From positions 1 to 32,585 of IMG/VR virus record IMGVR_UViG_3300034037_000023: a stretch of DNA of 32,585 nucleotides, one strand, 5' to 3'. This document shows positions 27,690 through 32,585 of the stretch, piece after piece. Within the stretch, counting starts at the first letter, position 1. Every line of letters starts with the position of its first letter. A program made the position numbers and the translations under genes. This DNA comes from a virus. A model generated the notes under the pieces. That model did no database searches and had not been told where the DNA came from. It was given only the letters and a program-made list of their open reading frames with translations.

Positions 27690-27713
27690 CCCACCCACGT
27701 TCTGATGGGTGGG
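27690..27713. repeat. Left-end hairpin of the IS element
   Basis: CCCACCCA (27690-27697) pairs perfectly with TGGGTGGG (27706-27713) around an 8-base loop. It stands 13 bases after the tnpA stop codon and shares its arm with the right-end hairpin at 25980-26008. It is the expected TnpA recognition structure and might also stop transcription, as a short T-run follows it. Confidence 0.85.
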
Positions 27714-27747
27714 TTTTACGCTCCGTCATATAAATTTGATTTTCATT

Positions 27748-27927
27748 ATGGAAGAAACTTTTAAAAAGATAGTGTGGAATATTCCAATAATAGGTATTAT
27801 ATATTTGTGTTTGTGCATTATCAATATTGATTTTTGGTTTAAAGATGAAAGAAAAATACCGCTTTTAACTGGTCTTTTGGTTCAGGTTAGCACTGTTTTT
27901 TATTTAAAATTTTTAAATTTTATTTGA
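27748..27927 (+). CDS. Small membrane protein next to the IS element
   Basis: From the ATG at 27748 the product is 59 aa (MEETFKKIVWNIP at the start) with two hydrophobic segments (about residues 10-25 and 40-55) and a charged DFWFKDERK loop between them. A GTG at 27709 would add 13 residues, but it lies inside the left-end hairpin of the IS element, so the ATG is preferred. The insertion sits just upstream and may have cut this gene off from its original promoter. I know no family. Such small phage membrane proteins can be holins or exclusion proteins, but nothing here decides it. Confidence 0.55.
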   Translation: MEETFKKIVWNIPIIGIIYLCLCIINIDFWFKDERKIPLLTGLLVQVSTVFYLKFLNFI

Positions 27928-27953
27928 TAATATAATTTTTTTTTATATATTTG
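27923..27953 (+). promoter_or_regulatory. Bacteroidota-type σ promoter (TTTG-N19-TATATTTG)
   Basis: TTTG at 27923-27926 is followed after 19 bases by TATATTTG at 27946-27953, matching the Bacteroidota housekeeping promoter consensus TTTG-N19-22-TAnnTTTG. The start codon of the next gene lies 24 bases downstream. It would drive the cluster of small genes from 27977 on. This suggests early expression by host RNA polymerase. Confidence 0.75.
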
Positions 27954-27976
27954 CATTAAATAAAAAAAATAATAAT

Positions 27977-28189
27977 ATGTTTGAATTAAAAATAAATGGT
28001 TTTGTAAATGATAATGGTGAATTTGATGACATTTCTTTTTGTATAGATTCACCACATTCAACCATTGATTTAGTTTATGATGATGTTTTAATTGCAAGAT
28101 TTGAACCAGATAGTTTTATTTCATTAGCAAAAGCAATAGAAGATTATTATATTCGCAAAAACAAAAAAATAGAAGAAAATGGAAAATAA
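27977..28189 (+). CDS. Hypothetical small phage protein
   Basis: A 70-aa acidic protein starting MFELKINGFVNDNGEFDDIS. It looks like a small α/β protein with strands at the start and a helix (SFISLAKAIEDYYIRKNKK) at the end. It is the first gene behind the promoter at 27923-27953 and overlaps the next gene by 11 bases. Promoter position and size suggest an early accessory protein, such as an anti-defence or host-takeover factor. There is no direct evidence for that role. Confidence 0.6.
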   Translation: MFELKINGFVNDNGEFDDISFCIDSPHSTIDLVYDDVLIARFEPDSFISLAKAIEDYYIRKNKKIEENGK

Positions 28190-28367
28190 AAAAATTGAAA
28201 AAATTTTTGTAATAGCTAAATTAAATGATGGTAATTTCCATCAAGTTGTGATAGATAGTGTAACTGAAAATATTATATATTCAGCAATATATAATTTTAG
28301 TGGAAAAAAAATAAACTTGCTTGAAAATCCAATTAATGGCTTGAAAGCAGTTGAAAATAAAAAATAA
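28179..28367 (+). CDS. Hypothetical small phage protein
   Basis: A 62-aa protein (MENKKIEKIFVIAKLNDGNF at the start) with a β-rich first part and a basic end. It overlaps the preceding gene by 11 bases in another frame, and the next start is one base after its stop codon. This spacing supports it as a real member of the early operon. No family is recognised. Confidence 0.5.
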   Translation: MENKKIEKIFVIAKLNDGNFHQVVIDSVTENIIYSAIYNFSGKKINLLENPINGLKAVENKK

Positions 28368-28368
28368 A

Positions 28369-28731
28369 ATGTATATTATGTGTTCTTCTTTAGTCGAAAA
28401 ATTTAAAAATTTAGGATTAAAAGTCAAAGAACATAATTCTTATATTAGCATTGAAACTACATCTGAAACTGATATTATTTATTTTAATTGTGATAATTTA
28501 TTTTTTTATACTGGTGAAAAAGAATTGACATCTTATAATATAACTGGTGATATTGTTAAATTTTGTTATGAAAATGACCTTATGGTTGAATTTTCAGATA
28601 ATAAATTTATTTTAAAATACAATGTTCCTTTTTATAATGATGATGATTTATCAATTATAAAATATTTTTTTATTTTTGAAAAACTTATTGAAAATATTGA
28701 TATTATTTTAACAAAAAAATTTTTACTATGA
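28369..28731 (+). CDS. Hypothetical phage protein
   Basis: From the ATG at 28369 the product is 120 aa (MYIMCSSLVEKF at the start). A TTG at 28351 would overlap the upstream gene and is less likely. ATG at 28378 is another option. The sequence is α/β: a helix, strands around SYISIETTSETDIIYFN, and a hydrophobic helix near the C-terminus (IKYFFIFEKLI). It overlaps the next gene by four bases (ATGA), so the two are probably co-translated. I do not recognise it. Confidence 0.55.
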   Translation: MYIMCSSLVEKFKNLGLKVKEHNSYISIETTSETDIIYFNCDNLFFYTGEKELTSYNITGDIVKFCYENDLMVEFSDNKFILKYNVPFYNDDDLSIIKYFFIFEKLIENIDIILTKKFLL

Positions 28732-29114
28732 GCCGTTTTGATAATGCCCCTGTAGAACCTACATGTAATACTATAGATAAAATATTAGATTATTTGAAAG
28801 AAGCAAAGGAAGAAATAAAAGATATATTAATAAAAGAAAATGACATAGAATACGAATATGAACTAAAATCTTCACTTGAATATATAGAAGATGCAGTTGA
28901 TTATATTGAAGAAGTTCGCAATGCAAATAGCATACTCAGAGATTGGGGTAATGAATTATATGAAACCGTTGATGATTTAAAATCTCAAATTAACCAATAC
29001 GAATCAATAATTGAAGAATTGAGATATGAAAAAAACAATCTTGAAAACATTGTAAATGAAATGGAATTAAAGATTTTAGAATTAGAAGAGAGAATATTAC
29101 GTTATAAACTTTAA
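28728..29114 (+). CDS. Acidic coiled-coil protein
   Basis: The 128-aa protein is rich in Glu, Lys and Leu and almost entirely helical. From about residue 75 the heptads are clear (DDLKSQINQYESIIEELRYE, then NNLENIVNEMELKILELEER), so a coiled-coil dimer is likely. The N-terminal part has one Cys (C13). It overlaps the preceding gene by four bases. It may be a scaffold, a regulator or a protein inhibitor. No DNA-binding motif is apparent. Confidence 0.6.
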   Translation: MSRFDNAPVEPTCNTIDKILDYLKEAKEEIKDILIKENDIEYEYELKSSLEYIEDAVDYIEEVRNANSILRDWGNELYETVDDLKSQINQYESIIEELRYEKNNLENIVNEMELKILELEERILRYKL

Positions 29115-29142
29115 TAAATAACAAATTTTAAAATTATAAATT

Positions 29143-29643
29143 ATGAAAAAAGAAGAAATTTTAAATTTAACTGATTTAGAATTAATAAAAGAGATTAAAA
29201 AATATTTCTGTGTGGAAGAGTTTGTATCACCAAATGTATATAATAGATATGGGGAGACTTCTTGGCAATTTATATGTCCAAGATTGTTGAAAACTATTTT
29301 ATGGATTAGAACAAATCTTGACAAGCCTATGACAATTAATAATTGGAAATGGGGTGGTAATTTTTCACAAAGAGGTTTAAGAGAAAATACATCTGATATA
29401 GTAAGCAAAAAAACCAAGTCTGGTAAAATGTATTTATCTGCTCATACTATGGGCAAGGCAGTGGATTTTGATGCAAAAGGAATGAGTGCTGAAGAAGTTA
29501 GAATGTGGCTGAAGGAAATGGAAAATGAATTGCCTTACCATGTAAGATTAGAACATAATATGAAAGGAAAACCAATTTCTTGGGTACATATTGACGTGTT
29601 TTTTAATCCATCCAATGATAAAGTTTATTTATTTGATGTTTGA
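29143..29643 (+). CDS. M15-type peptidase, probable endolysin (D-Ala-D-Ala or L-Ala-D-Glu peptidase)
   Basis: The 166-aa protein carries the zinc-site residues of the M15 peptidase family: H101 and D108 in SAHTMGKAVDFD, and H149 in SWVHIDV, with E137 (VRLEHN) as the likely catalytic base. The N-terminal part (FVSPNVYNRYG, then ICPRLLKTILWIRTNL) fits the family's substrate-side helices. Such enzymes cut peptide cross-links of the cell wall and serve as endolysins. There is no signal peptide, so release would need a holin or similar. Neighbours include a small unknown gene and a lipoprotein, which may be part of a lysis group. Confidence 0.88.
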   Translation: MKKEEILNLTDLELIKEIKKYFCVEEFVSPNVYNRYGETSWQFICPRLLKTILWIRTNLDKPMTINNWKWGGNFSQRGLRENTSDIVSKKTKSGKMYLSAHTMGKAVDFDAKGMSAEEVRMWLKEMENELPYHVRLEHNMKGKPISWVHIDVFFNPSNDKVYLFDV

Positions 29644-29670
29644 TTCATTAAATATAAATAACTAAATATT

Positions 29671-29922
29671 ATGAAAGAAATTATATATGTGGTTTGTCTG
29701 AACATTTCTGATTCTTATGATATTGTGGATAAAAAAGTTTTGTTTGCCACAAGAGACAAGGAAAAAGCAGAAAAATATGTTGAAAAAGCAAACAACACTT
29801 TTATTAAATTAAACACATGGAGAAATTGTGGAGAGTATGTTAAAATGTGCAATGAAATTGGTTATCTTGATAATGTATATAGGAATGTAGAATGTGAAAT
29901 TATTAAAACTAATTTGGAATAA
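29671..29922 (+). CDS. Hypothetical small phage protein
   Basis: An 83-aa protein starting MKEIIYVVCLNISDSYDIVD. The pattern of a first strand, then KVLFATRDKEKAEKYVEKAN, is typical of small phage proteins that combine a β-hairpin with a helix of the KAEKYV type. It contains four cysteines (CLN, NCGE, KMCN, VECE). It follows the M15 endolysin by 27 bases. No function can be assigned. Confidence 0.55.
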   Translation: MKEIIYVVCLNISDSYDIVDKKVLFATRDKEKAEKYVEKANNTFIKLNTWRNCGEYVKMCNEIGYLDNVYRNVECEIIKTNLE

Positions 29923-29945
29923 TGATTTTAAATTGGTATTTTTTA

Positions 29946-30003
29946 TATATTTGTAATGATATTTTTTACATAAACTAAAGGTTTATATTGTTATCAACAA
30001 TAT
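29946..30003 (+). promoter_or_regulatory. Possible promoter and perfect 8-bp inverted repeat upstream of the lipoprotein gene
   Basis: TATATTTG at 29946-29953 matches the Bacteroidota -7 element, but no TTTG stands at the expected distance upstream, so the promoter is weak or unusual. Downstream, ATATTGTT (29985-29992) and AACAATAT (29996-30003) form a perfect inverted repeat with a 3-base ATC centre. It lies 19 bases before the lipoprotein start codon and could be an operator or an mRNA hairpin. Confidence 0.4.
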
Positions 30004-30022
30004 TAAAACATAATATGAAAAA

Positions 30023-30316
30023 ATGTTAACAATGAAATATATTAAAACATTTATTTATATTAAAATTTTTATTTATATTTTTATTTTATTATACTTAAAT
30101 ATCTTATCTTGCAAACAAGAATCATCTTATACCATAACTAAAGAGGTTATTATTAATAAAGAGACAATTTATTTTTATAATAGAGAACCTGTTCACAAAT
30201 TTGCTTTTAGTGATGGTTCTGAAATGAAAGTTTCTTTTGGTTTATATTCAAAATTTAATATTGGTGATACAGTTTTAATAAAACATTATATAGGTTTTTC
30301 AATAATTAGTTTATAA
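30023..30316 (+). CDS. Small phage-encoded lipoprotein
   Basis: The product (97 aa) starts with a hydrophobic signal sequence (MKYIKTFIYIKIF from the second Met, then IYIFILLYLNILSC) ending in the lipobox ILSC. The mature protein starts CKQESS and is about 65 aa, β-rich, with no further membrane segment. The ATG at 30032 is an alternative start and gives the more standard signal sequence. It would be anchored in the inner or outer membrane. Phage lipoproteins of this kind may block superinfection or act as outer-membrane spanins, and the endolysin two genes upstream fits the latter. The sequence lacks the proline-rich look of Rz1, so this is open. Confidence 0.7.
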   Translation: MLTMKYIKTFIYIKIFIYIFILLYLNILSCKQESSYTITKEVIINKETIYFYNREPVHKFAFSDGSEMKVSFGLYSKFNIGDTVLIKHYIGFSIISL

Positions 30317-30321
30317 TATTT

Positions 30322-31272
30322 ATGTATATGTTGAACACAATAACAAAATTTTTATTTAAAACTTTTGGAAAAAAAATATCTGGTGAAGAATATTCATTTG
30401 AAAAAATGTGCCATACTTGTTATGGTGATGGTTTTATTCGCATAGTTGATGGTGAAAGAATCAGGTGTTTGGATTGTAATGGAAAAGGTTTTAATTATAA
30501 ATTCATAACAAAAATAAATAATTATAAATTATTTGGAAAAGTTTTGGAAATAAAAGAAACATATAAGAAAAAATATGGAAATAATATTGGAGATAAAGAT
30601 ATTAATAGAGATATAACTTTATGGTTGGATGATAAAATAAATCCAAGAAGATATTATAAAAAAGCAAAATTTTTTACTAATACAGTAGTTTGGGTTAATT
30701 CATATACTCAATTTGTCGATCATATAAAAACCAATGGAATCCCTGAATACGTTTCATTTGATTATGATTTATCAAATAATAATATTGATAATAAAAACGG
30801 TTACGATTGTGCTGTATGGTTAATTAAATATTGTATAAAAAATAATATTGAAATACCTGAATGGGATGTTCATTGTGAAGAAGAACATTATAAAAATCAC
30901 ATTAAAAATTTATTTAAAAATTATGGTATTGTGTTGATAGAAGAAAAATTAAAAAACTATTTTTATACCCAAATTAGTGATGGTGTAATAAGATTAGATA
31001 GAAAAGATGTTTCTTTTGAATATCATTTTCACAAAAATAAACTACAATCATTTGAATATAATATTTCAGACTTTAATATTGGAGAGGTAGTTAAATCATT
31101 TAAATCGGATTATCCAGATGAAATAATTATAAGTGGTTTGCAAACATTTTTAATAAGAATGGATTTAAACAAAGATGAAGATATAATTGATTCTTGTAAT
31201 AGATTTTCAAAATTATTAATTAACTTATCAAAGTTAAAAGAGAATGGAGAAAAAAGTAACACTATGGCTTGA
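30322..31272 (+). CDS. cREC-domain protein with N-terminal zinc-ribbon-like CxxC motifs
   Basis: The 316-aa protein has three parts. Residues 30-55 carry CHTCYGDG and CLDCNGKG (C30, C33, C49, C52), like a DnaJ-type zinc module. Residues about 97-200 match the cyclic-phosphate-processing receiver (cREC) pattern: ITLWLDD (D103, D104), YVSFDYDLS (D147, D149), a GYDCA helix and WDVH (H184). Compared with the intact copy in the next gene, the FDHDLG motif reads FDYDLS and the HSANSVG segment reads HCEEEHY, so its chemistry may differ. The C-terminal 115 residues are unrecognised. cREC domains are predicted to act in RNA-end metabolism. The gene overlaps its paralogue by 29 bases. Confidence 0.7.
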   Translation: MYMLNTITKFLFKTFGKKISGEEYSFEKMCHTCYGDGFIRIVDGERIRCLDCNGKGFNYKFITKINNYKLFGKVLEIKETYKKKYGNNIGDKDINRDITLWLDDKINPRRYYKKAKFFTNTVVWVNSYTQFVDHIKTNGIPEYVSFDYDLSNNNIDNKNGYDCAVWLIKYCIKNNIEIPEWDVHCEEEHYKNHIKNLFKNYGIVLIEEKLKNYFYTQISDGVIRLDRKDVSFEYHFHKNKLQSFEYNISDFNIGEVVKSFKSDYPDEIIISGLQTFLIRMDLNKDEDIIDSCNRFSKLLINLSKLKENGEKSNTMA

Positions 31273-31591
31273 TGATGTGAGAGATCCTTATCATTGGATT
31301 CCTTTCAGTAGAGCAATTAGAAATAAGGTTTATTGGGCTAAATCTTATGATGAATTTGTTAATTATATAAAAAAGAATGGTCTCCCAGATTTCATATCTT
31401 TTGACCATGATTTGGGAGATTATAAAAATGGGAAGGAATATACTGGTTATGATTGTGCCAAATGGTTAGTTAATTATTGTTTGGACAATAATTTGGATTT
31501 GCCTGAATATAATGTACATTCAGCAAATTCTGTTGGAAAAGAAAATATTGAAAGATTGCTTGAAAATTTTAAAAAAAACAGAAATAAATGA
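31244..31591 (+). CDS. Stand-alone cREC-domain protein (cyclic-phosphate processing receiver)
   Basis: The 115-aa protein is essentially one cREC domain: VTLWLDDVRDP (D10, D11), then FISFDHDLGD (D54, H55, D56), GYDCAKWLVNYC, and YNVHSANSVGKENI with H92, N95 and G98. These are the conserved acidic and His/Asn positions of the family, so the fold and site look complete. The family is predicted, by genome context, to process RNA cyclic-phosphate ends or related nucleotides. Its start lies 29 bases inside the preceding cREC gene, in another frame, suggesting coupled translation and a joint function. Confidence 0.8.
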   Translation: MEKKVTLWLDDVRDPYHWIPFSRAIRNKVYWAKSYDEFVNYIKKNGLPDFISFDHDLGDYKNGKEYTGYDCAKWLVNYCLDNNLDLPEYNVHSANSVGKENIERLLENFKKNRNK

Positions 31592-31612
31592 TGTTTATTC
31601 TTATTTTTTTTG

Positions 31613-31620
31613 TATATTTG
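31613..31620 (+). promoter_or_regulatory. Possible promoter -7 element before the methyltransferase-like gene
   Basis: TATATTTG lies 28 bases before the next start codon in the 57-base gap between two genes, a sensible place for a Bacteroidota promoter. The TTTG element expected about 20 bases upstream is not present, so the site would be weaker than that at 27923-27953. Confidence 0.45.
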
Positions 31621-31648
31621 ATAATGTAAACCAATTTAAAAATATATT

Positions 31649-32176
31649 ATGAAACAAGCATTAATAAACTATTCAAAAAACGAAATTTCTGATGAAGTAT
31701 ATACACCAGATTATGCTATATTTCCATTACTAAAGTATATTCCTAAACATGCAAAAATTTGGTGTCCATTTGATACTGAAGATTCAAACTATGTCAAGCT
31801 GTTAAAAGAAAACGGAAATGATGTTATACATACACATATAAACTATAAACAAGACTTCTTTGAATATCAACCAAATGATTTCGATATAATAATAAGCAAC
31901 CCTCCGTATTCTATTAAAGACAAGATTCTTGAAAGGTGTTACGAACTTGGCAAACCATTCGCACTGCTACTTCCGATTACAACTCTTGAAGGGATAAAGA
32001 GAAACAAACTGTATAGAAAGTATGGTTTACAGCTTATTGTTTTAGACAGAAGAATTGAGTTTTATGACGTGACACCAGGTAAGGAAACAAAAACAGGATG
32101 CTGGTTTAATACAAGTTATTTCTGTTGGAAACTGTTACCAAAAGATATAATATTTGAGAGTATAAATAAACAATAA
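31649..32176 (+). CDS. NPPY-motif methyltransferase-like protein
   Basis: The 175-aa protein carries IIISNPPYS (N84-Y87), the catalytic motif IV of amino-methyltransferases acting on adenine or similar bases, preceded by a DFFEYQPNDFD strand. Motif I, the SAM-binding glycine-rich loop, is not seen in standard form. In its place is KIWCPFDTEDSNYVKLL. This short form with DEVYTPDYA, CPFD and SNPPYS is often found in phages and is usually annotated as a DNA adenine methyltransferase. It may protect DNA from restriction. The gene uses more AAC, CTT and CTG codons than the structural genes. It is followed by the structured element at 32187-32246. Confidence 0.7.
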   Translation: MKQALINYSKNEISDEVYTPDYAIFPLLKYIPKHAKIWCPFDTEDSNYVKLLKENGNDVIHTHINYKQDFFEYQPNDFDIIISNPPYSIKDKILERCYELGKPFALLLPITTLEGIKRNKLYRKYGLQLIVLDRRIEFYDVTPGKETKTGCWFNTSYFCWKLLPKDIIFESINKQ

Positions 32177-32186
32177 ATAACACAAG

Positions 32187-32246
32187 CTCTTGGCTGAAGT
32201 GTCGTCTTATTATTAAAACAGAATCCTGGCGATGCCTAACCAAGAG
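32187..32246 (+). ncRNA. Candidate structured RNA element (two-stem fold)
   Basis: The 7-bp outer stem CTCTTGG (32187-32193) with CCAAGAG (32240-32246) encloses an asymmetric internal loop CTGAA/CTAA and an 8-bp inner stem GTGTCGTC (32199-32206) with GGCGATGC (32228-32235), including G-U pairs. The apical loop is 21 bases. An A-rich side precedes the fold and a T-rich stretch follows. It lies between the methyltransferase-like and DUF4326 genes, 18 bases before the latter's start. I do not recognise a known riboswitch, ribozyme or tRNA. It could also be a terminator for the upstream gene. Confidence 0.5.
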
Positions 32247-32264
32247 ATTTAATTTTATAATTCT

Positions 32265-32558
32265 ATGAAAACAAAAGTAGTACATTGCAAAAAAGAGAAG
32301 TACGACGTATATATTGGGAGACCAAGTAAGTGGGGAAATCCGTTTACCCACATAAAAGATAAAAAGACTAAAGCGGAATACGTCGTATCTTCAAGAGAAG
32401 AAGCTATTGAGAAATACAGAGAATGGATTACAGAAGGAGATGGTAAGCACCTTCTGAAAGACCTTCATGAACTAAAAGGCAAAACACTTGGTTGTTGGTG
32501 CAAACCAAAACCTTGTCATGGCGATATTCTTGTAGAATTGATAAACAAATATTTGTGA
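32265..32558 (+). CDS. DUF4326-family protein
   Basis: The 97-aa protein matches the DUF4326 pattern well: YDVYIGRPSKWGNPF near residues 13-27, then EEAIEKYREWI, then LKGKTLGCWCKPKPCHGDIL with C77, C79, C84 and H85. The family is common in phages and bacteria. Its function is not established, and the Cys/His cluster suggests metal binding. It sits just behind the structured element at 32187-32246, which may lie in its mRNA leader. Its codon use is less AT-rich than that of the tail genes. Confidence 0.88.
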   Translation: MKTKVVHCKKEKYDVYIGRPSKWGNPFTHIKDKKTKAEYVVSSREEAIEKYREWITEGDGKHLLKDLHELKGKTLGCWCKPKPCHGDILVELINKYL

Positions 32559-32579
32559 AAATTTTTAAAAATTAAATTT

Positions 32580-32585
32580 ATGAAA
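32580..32585 (+). CDS. Probable start of the next gene (partial)
   Basis: An ATG AAA at 32580-32585 follows an A/T-rich leader like those of other genes here. The window ends after two codons, so nothing can be said about the product. Confidence 0.3.

Larger units (their letters stand above)
25971..27729. mobile_element. IS200/IS605-type insertion sequence with divergent tnpB and tnpA
   Basis: The element holds tnpB (minus strand) and a Y1 transposase tnpA (plus strand) with their 3' ends facing outwards, the arrangement of IS605. Each end has a subterminal hairpin with the same CCCACCCA arm: 25980-26008 beside tnpB (right end) and 27690-27713 beside tnpA (left end). As expected for this family there are no terminal inverted repeats or target duplications. 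The exact borders are inferred. On the minus strand a TTTAT ends at 27730 and could be the target and TAM, and the right end would finish near GTTCACA at 25971. The sequence is noticeably less AT-rich than the phage genes around it. Both genes look intact. Confidence 0.85.

Noticed and set aside
27709-27747. Upstream GTG start for the small membrane protein
   Set aside because: It lies within the left-end hairpin of the IS element. The ATG at 27748 has a normal leader and gives a sensible membrane protein.
29653-29660. TATAAATA, the T4 late promoter octamer
   Set aside because: It ends only 10 bases before the start codon at 29671, too close for a promoter, and the octamer is expected by chance in such AT-rich DNA.
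32187-32210. Hammerhead ribozyme, based on CTGAAG after the first stem
   Set aside because: The core CTGANGA is incomplete and no GAAA box or cleavage triplet is found in the right arrangement.
32187-32246. tRNA gene, based on the 7-bp outer stem
   Set aside because: The segment is only 60 bases and no D-arm, anticodon arm or T-arm with TTC loop can be placed.

Overview
The window is very AT-rich and looks like part of the genome of a contractile-tailed phage (myovirus), or a prophage, of a Bacteroidota host, most likely a member of the Flavobacteriia. The tail type is shown by a T4 gp25-like baseplate wedge protein and a gp6/Baseplate_J-like protein. The host group is inferred from four things: a protein with a signal peptide and a C-terminal type IX secretion (T9SS) sorting domain, SprB-type repeats in a virion gene, Bacteroidota promoters (TTTG-N19-TATATTTG), and start codons with A-rich leaders instead of Shine-Dalgarno sites. 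Structural genes alone do not say whether the genome is lytic or integrated.

Layout. Positions 1-221 hold an AT-rich repeat and palindrome region. A tandem-domain glycosyltransferase (222-1766) converges on a gp25-like gene on the minus strand (1761-2144). From 2288 to 25324 a tightly packed plus-strand block carries baseplate, tail and fibre genes. Its members often overlap by one base (TAATG) or four bases (ATGA), which suggests translational coupling. It includes the gp6-like protein, a 1335-aa protein ending in about five SprB-like modules, several unrecognised structural proteins, a 1098-aa protein ending in seven Cys-Cys repeats, a 948-aa protein that starts with an eighth copy of that repeat, and fibre proteins with tandem LNG repeats. 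The block ends with the putative T9SS cargo protein and is followed closely by a RuvC-like resolvase (25329-25964).

A complete IS200/IS605-type element (about 25971-27729) follows, with divergent tnpB and tnpA. Both ends carry CCCACCCA hairpins, and a long inverted repeat buries the tnpA start codon.

Right of the element is an accessory block of small genes, partly driven by a clear Bacteroidota promoter at 27923-27953. It holds a small membrane protein, several unknowns, a coiled-coil protein, an M15-type endolysin, a small lipoprotein, two cREC-domain proteins (the first with a CxxC zinc-ribbon-like N-terminus), an NPPY methyltransferase-like protein and a DUF4326 protein. A 60-nt segment at 32187-32246 folds into a two-stem structure between the last two and may be an undescribed RNA element.

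The main theme is contact with the host surface. The virion genes carry domains typical of flavobacterial gliding and adhesion proteins, and the same operon encodes a protein apparently built to pass through the host's own T9SS.
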